Source: Acutalibacter sp. (GTDB taxonomy: Bacteria; Bacillota; Clostridia; Oscillospirales; Acutalibacteraceae). Taken from it: a stretch of DNA of 6,012 nt. The position numbers and the translations under genes were made by a program. Shown one piece after another: positions 1-3,945 of this stretch. The notes under the pieces were generated by a model, which did no database searches, was not told where the DNA came from, and saw only the letters and a list, made by a program, of their open reading frames with translations. The DNA lies in NCBI GenBank assembly GCA_022801475.1, contig JAAWSH010000111.1:1-6012 (forward strand), read 5' to 3'. The first letter of the stretch is position 1; every line of letters begins with the position of its first letter.

Positions 1-1415
1 ATGGTGATATGCTGCTCCTTGCCGGTGCCCAGGTCCTTGGCGGAAACGTTTACAATGCCGTTTGCATCAATGTCAAAGGTAACCTCGATCTGAGGGATGC
101 CCCGGGGGGCGGGGGCGATGCCGTCCAGCTTAAACAGGCCCAGCTGCTTGTTGTCCCGGGCAAACTCCCGTTCGCCCTGTAGCACGTTAACCTCTACCTG
201 GGTCTGGCCGTCGGCGGCGGTGGAGAAAATCTGGCTCTTCTTGGTGGGGATGGTGGTGTTCCGGTCAATAATCTTGGTCATCACGCCGCCCATGGTCTCT
301 ACGCCCAGACTCAGGGGAGTCACGTCCAGCAGCAGCAGACCCTGGACCTCGCCGCCCAGCACGCCGGCCTGAATGGCCGCGCCAATGGCCACGCACTCGT
401 CGGGGTTGATGCCCTTAAAGGGATCTTTGCCGATAAATCCCTTCACCGCCTCCTGCACGGCGGGGATACGGGAAGAGCCGCCCACCAGCAGCACCTTGCT
501 GATCTCGGTAATAGAAAGTCCGCTGTCTGACAGAGCCTGGCGCACGGGGCCCATGGTCTTTTCCACCAGGTCGGCGGTGAGTTCGTTGAACTTGGCCCTG
601 GAGAGGGTCATGTCCAGGTGCTTGGGGCCGGAAGCGTCGGCGGTGATAAAGGGCAGGTTGATGGCTGCGGTGGTCACGCCGGACAGCTCAATCTTGGCTT
701 TCTCGGCAGCCTCTTTAATGCGCTGCATGGCCATCTTGTCACCAGAAATATCCACGCCCTGCTCCATCTTAAAAGTGCTCACAATATGGTCAATGATTCG
801 TTGGTCAAAGTCATCGCCGCCCAGGCGGTTGTTGCCCGCGGTGGCCAGCACCTCCTGCACGCCGTCGCCCATCTCAATAATAGATACGTCAAAGGTGCCG
901 CCGCCCAGGTCGTAGACCATCACCTTCTGGTCGTTGTCTTTGTCCACGCCGTAGGAAAGAGCGGCGGCCGTAGGCTCGTTGATAATGCGCTTAACCTCCA
1001 GGCCGGCGATCTTACCCGCGTCCTTGGTGGCCTGGCGCTGGGCGTCGGTAAAGTAGGCGGGCACGGTAATTACCGCGCTGGTAACAGTCTCGCCCAGGTA
1101 GGCCTCGGCATCGGCTTTCAGCTTTTGCAAGATCATGGCGCTGATCTCCTGGGGGGTGTAGCTTTTGTCGTCAATGCTTACCTTGTGGGCAGTGCCCATC
1201 TCCCGCTTGATCGAAGAGACGGTGCGCTCGGGGTTGGTGATAGCCTGACGCTTGGCCACCTGGCCCACCATGCGTTCGCCGGTCTTGCTGAACGCCACCA
1301 CAGAAGGGGTGGTGCGGGCGCCCTCGGCGTTGGCGATAACTACCGGCTCGCCGCCCTCTATGACCGCCACACAGGAGTTTGTAGTGCCCAAATCGATACC
1401 AATCGTTTTTGCCAT
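1..1415 (-). CDS. dnaK: Molecular chaperone DnaK (Hsp70), 3' end cut by window edge
   Basis: ATP-dependent cytosolic Hsp70 chaperone that binds unfolded segments, working with GrpE and normally DnaJ. The first 471 codons are present, so about 130-150 C-terminal residues (most of the substrate-binding lid) lie outside the window. Visible landmarks are the N-terminal phosphate loop GIDLGTTNS (6-14), the catalytic lysine in SIKRE (Lys70), INEPTAAAL (145-153), DLGGGTFD (169-176), LVGGSSRIP (310-318), the hydrophobic interdomain linker ending [12 protein letters not shown] (360-371), and the start of the beta-sandwich substrate domain with LQGERE (412-417). The stretch between Lys70 and TPQEIS (87-92) lacks the ~23-residue insertion of Gram-negative DnaK, so this is the Firmicutes form. 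The ATG at 1415 is preceded by AGAGAGG (1425-1431) at 9 nt. It lies 69 bp after the MazG-like gene, in the same operon. Identity is essentially certain. Confidence 0.98.
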   Translation of the reverse strand, partial: MAKTIGIDLGTTNSCVAVIEGGEPVVIANAEGARTTPSVVAFSKTGERMVGQVAKRQAITNPERTVSSIKREMGTAHKVSIDDKSYTPQEISAMILQKLKADAEAYLGETVTSAVITVPAYFTDAQRQATKDAGKIAGLEVKRIINEPTAAALSYGVDKDNDQKVMVYDLGGGTFDVSIIEMGDGVQEVLATAGNNRLGGDDFDQRIIDHIVSTFKMEQGVDISGDKMAMQRIKEAAEKAKIELSGVTTAAINLPFITADASGPKHLDMTLSRAKFNELTADLVEKTMGPVRQALSDSGLSITEISKVLLVGGSSRIPAVQEAVKGFIGKDPFKGINPDECVAIGAAIQAGVLGGEVQGLLLLDVTPLSLGVETMGGVMTKIIDRNTTIPTKKSQIFSTAADGQTQVEVNVLQGEREFARDNKQLGLFKLDGIAPAPRGIPQIEVTFDIDANGIVNVSAKDLGTGKEQHIT

Positions 1416-1439
1416 GATAGATTACCTCTCTTAGCATTA

Positions 1440-1468
1440 AATTTAAGATACTGTGTTTATAAAGACAA
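1440..1468 (-). promoter_or_regulatory. Possible weak internal promoter ahead of dnaK
   Basis: In the 69-bp gap before dnaK, the minus strand reads TTGTCT (1463-1468, 4 of 6 matches to the -35 consensus), a 17-bp spacer, and TAAATT (1440-1445, 4 of 6 matches to the -10 consensus). The region is AT-rich compared with the flanking genes. Transcription would start near 1433, giving a short leader containing the dnaK ribosome binding site. No CIRCE or CtsR site is visible here, so such a promoter would give basal dnaK expression independent of HrcA. The match is weak and could be chance in AT-rich sequence. Confidence 0.2.
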
Positions 1469-1484
1469 TGATTCTTTAAATCTT

Positions 1485-1814
1485 TTAGACATTGCGGGAA
1501 CGTAGATAGTTTTCTTCGTCCTCTCTTGCTTCTATAAAAGCCTGTTCCAAATCAATCTGATAATATTCCGCCAAACGCATCACCTGGGCGATCACGTCGG
1601 CCATTTCATTGCCCAAGCGTTCCTTAACTTCCTCTTCATCGCCGGTCCAGGCGTAATACTTCTCTTTCAGCATCACCTGCTTGGCCAATTCTCCCACCTG
1701 TTTGGTGAGTTCGATCATGGCCCCCTGCGCCTGCCAGGGCTGCCCTTCTATTTTGTTAAACCGCTTGACAATGCCACTATACATTTCCTGCATTTCCGCA
1801 AACCTCAATCCCAT
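1485..1814 (-). CDS. Small MazG-like (all-alpha NTP pyrophosphohydrolase fold) protein in the heat-shock operon
   Basis: A 109-residue soluble protein with the look of the MazG / all-alpha NTP pyrophosphatase superfamily. These proteins hydrolyse NTPs to NMP and pyrophosphate with Mg2+ held by an EExxE...ExxD motif. Visible parts are PWQAQGAMIEL (26-36), the first helix KQVGELAKQ (38-46), the second motif NEMADVIAQ (69-77, with Glu70 and Asp73), then LAEYYQIDLEQAF (81-93) and a charged tail ending NYLRSR. The oddity is that the expected two leading glutamates are Lys38 and Gln39; only Glu42 remains, with Glu35 one turn earlier as a possible substitute. The ATG at 1814 has GAGGAGG (1823-1829) at 8 nt, directly abutting the grpE stop codon, which suggests translational coupling. 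The gene sits between grpE and dnaK. Family assignment is by motif reading; substrate and activity are unknown. Confidence 0.75.
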   Translation of the reverse strand: MGLRFAEMQEMYSGIVKRFNKIEGQPWQAQGAMIELTKQVGELAKQVMLKEKYYAWTGDEEEVKERLGNEMADVIAQVMRLAEYYQIDLEQAFIEAREDEENYLRSRNV

Positions 1815-1829
1815 GGGGCCCGCCTCCTC

Positions 1830-2363
1830 TCAGTTGGCCACCTGCACCATAGCGTGGCGGACCACCCGGTCTCCCAGCGTATAGCCCTTTTGCAGCACTG
1901 CCGAAATCACGTTCTCGCCCAGGTTCTCGTCCTCCACATGGGCCACCGCGTTATGCAGGTTGGGGTCAAAGGCCTCCCCTACCTCCCCCACTGGGGTAAT
2001 GCCCAGCTTCTCAAACACGGCTTCAATCTGCGCCTCTATCATCTCCACGCCCTTGCGCATATCCTCCGCCGAGGCGTTCTCCTGGCTCAAGGCCCGCTCA
2101 ATATTATCCGCAATGGGCAAAATAGCCTGCACCGTGTCGGAAACAGCGTTATGATAGATAGCGCTTTTTTCAGCGGCGGTGCGCTTGCGAAAGTTGTCAT
2201 ACTCCGCCAGCACCCGCAGGTGCCGCTGCTTATGGTCCTCAAACTCTGCCCGCAGCTTTTCCAGCTCTGCCTCTTGGTCCGAAACCTCCTGGGGCTGCTC
2301 CGGCGGAGACTCTATTTCCGGCTGTTGCTTTTCCTTTTCTTCCGGAACTTTCTTGTCTTTCAT
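1830..2363 (-). CDS. grpE: GrpE, nucleotide exchange factor for DnaK
   Basis: GrpE releases ADP from DnaK and so resets the chaperone cycle; it works in the cytosol as a homodimer. The 177 residues show the usual layout. There is an acidic, Pro/Gln/Glu-rich disordered start (1-30), then a long coiled-coil dimerisation helix (about 30-90) with AEYDNFRKR (53-61). After this comes a helical region, then the C-terminal beta domain that contacts DnaK, with GEAFDPNLHNAV (129-140), QKGY (158-161) and RVVRHAMVQV (166-175). Length is normal for a Firmicutes GrpE. The ATG at 2363 has AAAGGAG (2373-2379) at 9 nt. It follows hrcA by 53 bp with no terminator between, and precedes the MazG-like gene by 15 bp. 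It is transcribed from the CIRCE-controlled promoter upstream of hrcA. Identity is certain from the signature. Confidence 0.97.
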   Translation of the reverse strand: MKDKKVPEEKEKQQPEIESPPEQPQEVSDQEAELEKLRAEFEDHKQRHLRVLAEYDNFRKRTAAEKSAIYHNAVSDTVQAILPIADNIERALSQENASAEDMRKGVEMIEAQIEAVFEKLGITPVGEVGEAFDPNLHNAVAHVEDENLGENVISAVLQKGYTLGDRVVRHAMVQVAN

Positions 2364-2416
2364 TATACTAGACTCCTTTCGGAATATTTTTCATCATTCT
2401 CTGCAGCTTCCAGCCG

Positions 2417-3442
2417 TTACTCTTCTCTTGCCAACTGGGTCAGCTGGATACTGATTTCATGGGTCAGGTGGTCCAGCACGGCCGTTAGCCGGGGGTAATC
2501 CATCCGCATAGGTCCTACCACAGCAATCGCCCCCGCGTCCTGCCCATCCACCCGGTAGCGGGCCACCAGCATGGAAAAACCCTCCATCTCCGGGCGGCCG
2601 CACTCTTTGCCAATTAGCGCAGTCACTCGGCCTGGCCTTTGGCGCAATAAATCCGCTAGTTCCTCCCTGCGCTCCAAAAAGCCGATCATCTGCCGGGCTC
2701 CCATCATCCCCAGTTCTGGATATAGGAGTAAATTCATCTGCCCCCCCAGTATGGTCTCTGTGTGGGCTGTATCATTAGCGGCCTCCAGCAAAGCCCGCAG
2801 AGGCGCGCCCACCAGGGCGTACATGCTTCCCAGCGAGGCCCCTAGGCTTTGCAGAAAGGCGGGGGTTATCTCACAAACCGCTTTTCCCGCCACATTCTCA
2901 TTAAGCACCCGAAAAAACACCCGCAAAATCTCATTAGTCAGGTCATAATCACAGCGAAATATCCTGCTCTTCATGGTGCCCGCGGAACTCATCATCAATA
3001 ACATAGCCGTCCGCCGGCTGGTTTGTACCAGCTGTATGGCCTTTACTCTGGCCTGGGACCCGCCAGGGGTAGTCACTGCCGCCGCACAGCGGCTAATACC
3101 TGCCGCCGCCTGCACAGCCCGCAGCAGAAGCTGCTGGGGATCATATAGACCCGGGGCCAGAGCCGCGCCAATCTGCCGCGCCTGCGCTGGTTCCAACACC
3201 GGGACCACCATCAGACGGTCCACAAATTCCCGGTACCCTTGTTGAGAAGGCACCCTCCCTGCCGAGGTGTGGGGCTGTTCCAAAAGCCCCAGCTCTGTTA
3301 AGCTGGCCATTTCGTTGCGTACAGTGGCAGAGGAAACGCCAATCTCTTGTGCAATCGCCTTGCTGCCTACCGGCTCGCCGCTTTTGATGAAGCTGGTAAC
3401 CACCGAGGCCAAGATCCTGTCCTTCCGCAGGGTCAACTCCAT
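2417..3442 (-). CDS. hrcA: HrcA, heat-inducible transcription repressor binding CIRCE
   Basis: HrcA represses class I heat-shock genes by binding CIRCE, and its folding depends on GroEL in studied Firmicutes. The 341 residues show the family's order. An N-terminal winged helix-turn-helix carries GEPVGSKAIA (22-31), SSATVRNEM (37-45), LGLLEQPHTSAGRVPS (51-66) and GYREFVD (69-75). A GAF-like core follows with DLTNEILRVFFRVLNENVAGK (167-187), then the C-terminal signature GKE (278-280) and GPMRMDYPR (310-318). Two in-frame starts exist, GTG at 3448 and ATG at 3442. The ribosome binding site AAAGGAG lies only 2 nt before the GTG but 8 nt before the ATG, and known HrcA proteins begin at the equivalent MEL, so ATG 3442 is chosen. 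It is first in the operon and directly downstream of its own operator, so it is autoregulated. Confidence 0.97.
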   Translation of the reverse strand: MELTLRKDRILASVVTSFIKSGEPVGSKAIAQEIGVSSATVRNEMASLTELGLLEQPHTSAGRVPSQQGYREFVDRLMVVPVLEPAQARQIGAALAPGLYDPQQLLLRAVQAAAGISRCAAAVTTPGGSQARVKAIQLVQTSRRTAMLLMMSSAGTMKSRIFRCDYDLTNEILRVFFRVLNENVAGKAVCEITPAFLQSLGASLGSMYALVGAPLRALLEAANDTAHTETILGGQMNLLLYPELGMMGARQMIGFLERREELADLLRQRPGRVTALIGKECGRPEMEGFSMLVARYRVDGQDAGAIAVVGPMRMDYPRLTAVLDHLTHEISIQLTQLAREE

Positions 3443-3450
3443 ATGCACGG

Positions 3451-3457
3451 CTCCTTT
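3451..3457 (-). promoter_or_regulatory. Ribosome binding site that decides the hrcA start
   Basis: The minus strand reads AAAGGAG here, preceded by GG. The downstream edge is 2 nt from a GTG (3448) and 8 nt from an ATG (3442). The ATG has the workable spacing, so the two extra N-terminal residues (Met-His) of the longer reading are probably not translated. Confidence 0.8.
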
Positions 3458-3471
3458 CCGTGGCTCTTAGT

Positions 3472-3498
3472 TTAGCACTCTTTTAGGTTGAGTGCTAA
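3472..3498. promoter_or_regulatory. CIRCE operator (HrcA binding site)
   Basis: A perfect 9-9-9 inverted repeat: TTAGCACTC, nine bases, GAGTGCTAA. This is an exact match to the CIRCE consensus bound by HrcA dimers. It begins about 5 bp downstream of the predicted transcription start of the hrcA-grpE-dnaK operon and ends 29 bp before the hrcA ATG. HrcA bound here would block initiation or clearance, and the element is also transcribed into the leader. It is the only CIRCE copy seen in the window; none lies ahead of dnaK itself. Confidence 0.98.
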
Positions 3499-3509
3499 AC
3501 TATATCTAT

Positions 3510-3538
3510 AATGTACCACGATGGTCAGAAAAAGTCAA
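3510..3538 (-). promoter_or_regulatory. Sigma-A promoter of the hrcA-grpE-mazG-like-dnaK operon
   Basis: The minus strand shows TTGACT (3533-3538; 5 of 6 matches to the -35 consensus), a 17-bp spacer, and TACATT (3510-3515; 4 of 6 matches to the -10 consensus). A TG dinucleotide one base upstream of the -10 gives an extended -10 motif, which can compensate for the imperfect hexamer. The predicted start is near 3503, so the leader is about 60 nt and carries CIRCE in its first part. The position directly upstream of a perfect CIRCE matches known class I heat-shock promoters. Confidence 0.8.
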
Positions 3539-3539
3539 T
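3523..3539 (+). promoter_or_regulatory. Likely CtsR operator overlapping the -35 box
   Basis: The plus strand reads GGTCAGA AAA AGTCAAT. The CtsR operator is a tandem repeat of (A/G)GTCAAA heptads separated by NAN. Here each heptad has one mismatch (G at position 6 of the first, T at position 7 of the second), and the spacer is exactly 3 nt with the central A. The second heptad overlaps the -35 hexamer, whose complement AGTCAA accounts for part of the match. The first heptad, in correct phase within the promoter spacer, is the independent evidence. CtsR binding here would occlude the -35. No ctsR gene is in the window. Confidence 0.5.
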
Positions 3540-3543
3540 ACCG

Positions 3544-3557
3544 CAATTTGTAAATTG
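3544..3557. promoter_or_regulatory. AT-rich 14-bp palindrome just upstream of the operon promoter
   Basis: A perfect inverted repeat, CAATTT-GT-AAATTG, starts 5 bp beyond the -35 hexamer and is centred near -47 relative to the predicted start. This is where an UP element or an activator site would sit. It resembles no operator I can name with confidence. Because the sequence is AT-rich, a short palindrome could arise by chance. Confidence 0.35.
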
Positions 3558-3585
3558 TTTGTTAACTGCCGTCCTCCTGGGCGCG

Positions 3586-3630
3586 AAAAGGCCGCCGGCC
3601 AGGAATTCCTCGCTGGCGGCGGCCTTTTTT
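3586..3630 (-). terminator. Intrinsic terminator between the lipoprotein gene and the heat-shock operon, potentially bidirectional
   Basis: A long GC-rich stem pairs 3586-3596 (AAAAGGCCGCC) with 3618-3628, and 3598-3602 (GCCAG) with 3613-3617, with one bulged G at 3597 and a 10-nt loop. On the minus strand it starts 15 bp after the lipoprotein stop codon and is followed by four Ts, so it ends the GH3-lipoprotein transcript before the hrcA promoter. On the plus strand the tail is six Ts, so the hairpin should stop transcription from either side. The loop region contains the 10-bp palindrome AGGAATTCCT (3601-3610). Confidence 0.88.
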
Positions 3631-3645
3631 ATATAAACTGAACGC

Positions 3646-3888
3646 TTAGTATTCCGGCCCGGGCGCGTCCTCTGTCTGCGCATATACGCCCGTCCATAGC
3701 TCCGGCGGCACATAGCTGATCTTGTCCTGGTCCTCCTCGGGCATGGCGTTAAACCACTCCAGCCACTCAATGGTCTCCTGGGACAGCTCCGCCTTGTCAT
3801 AGGCCTGGCCATGGTAATAGACCACGTCTCCGCCGCAGCCGGAAAGAATCAGCAAAGCGGCTAAGACGAAGATAAACCGTCTTTTCAC
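3646..3888 (-). CDS. Small predicted lipoprotein of unknown function
   Basis: An 80-residue protein with a type II signal peptide: basic start MKRR, hydrophobic core (5-15) and lipobox LSGC (15-18). Cleavage before Cys18 would leave a 63-residue acidic lipid-anchored peptide outside the membrane. The mature part includes YYHGQAYDKAEL (24-35), a Trp-rich acidic patch ETIEWLEWFNAMPEEDQ (38-54), then YVPPELW (59-65). No enzymatic motif is visible, and I do not recognise a named family. The start is GTG at 3888 with GGGGAG at 7 nt; no better start is available because the signal peptide begins there. It lies 57 bp downstream of the GH3 stop with no clear terminator between, and is followed by a strong terminator. 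Co-transcription with the GH3 gene is likely but not proven, and a functional link is only an inference from position. Confidence 0.82.
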   Translation of the reverse strand: MKRRFIFVLAALLILSGCGGDVVYYHGQAYDKAELSQETIEWLEWFNAMPEEDQDKISYVPPELWTGVYAQTEDAPGPEY

Positions 3889-3945
3889 AGAGAATCTCCC
3901 CTTCTACCAAAGTCTAGAACGCTTCTCTTGGACAGCCGGAAAAGC

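Noticed and set aside
1171..1437. 88-residue minus-strand open frame starting just upstream of dnaK
   Set aside because: It is a +1/-1 frame reading of the start of dnaK; the product is Arg/Gly/His-rich and motif-free, while the true frame gives perfect DnaK.
618..1505. 295-residue open frame on the plus strand across dnaK
   Set aside because: It is antisense to an unambiguous dnaK. Long open frames opposite Hsp70 genes are a known by-product of their codon bias. The product is low-complexity (Val/Gly/Leu/His-rich), shows no recognisable domain, and has no ribosome binding site.
1854..2498. 214-residue open frame on the plus strand over grpE and the 3' end of hrcA
   Set aside because: It lies opposite two certain genes and crosses their intergenic gap. 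The translation is Leu-rich low-complexity sequence without motifs.
3443..3448. Upstream GTG start for hrcA (two extra residues)
   Set aside because: The ribosome binding site would be only 2 nt from this GTG, whereas it is 8 nt from the ATG at 3442, which also matches the usual HrcA N-terminus.
3525..3812. 95-residue minus-strand open frame through the terminator and hrcA promoter region
   Set aside because: It overlaps the lipoprotein gene in another frame, is Arg/Pro-rich, and runs through the terminator hairpin and the promoter -35, so it is a shadow.
3889..3945. Possible terminator or promoter between GH3 and the lipoprotein gene
   Set aside because: Only short imperfect repeats are present (GCTTTTC with GAGAAGC, and TTCTA with TAGAA), without a T tract. 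No convincing -35/-10 pair was found. The gap holds the lipoprotein ribosome binding site and nothing else I can support.
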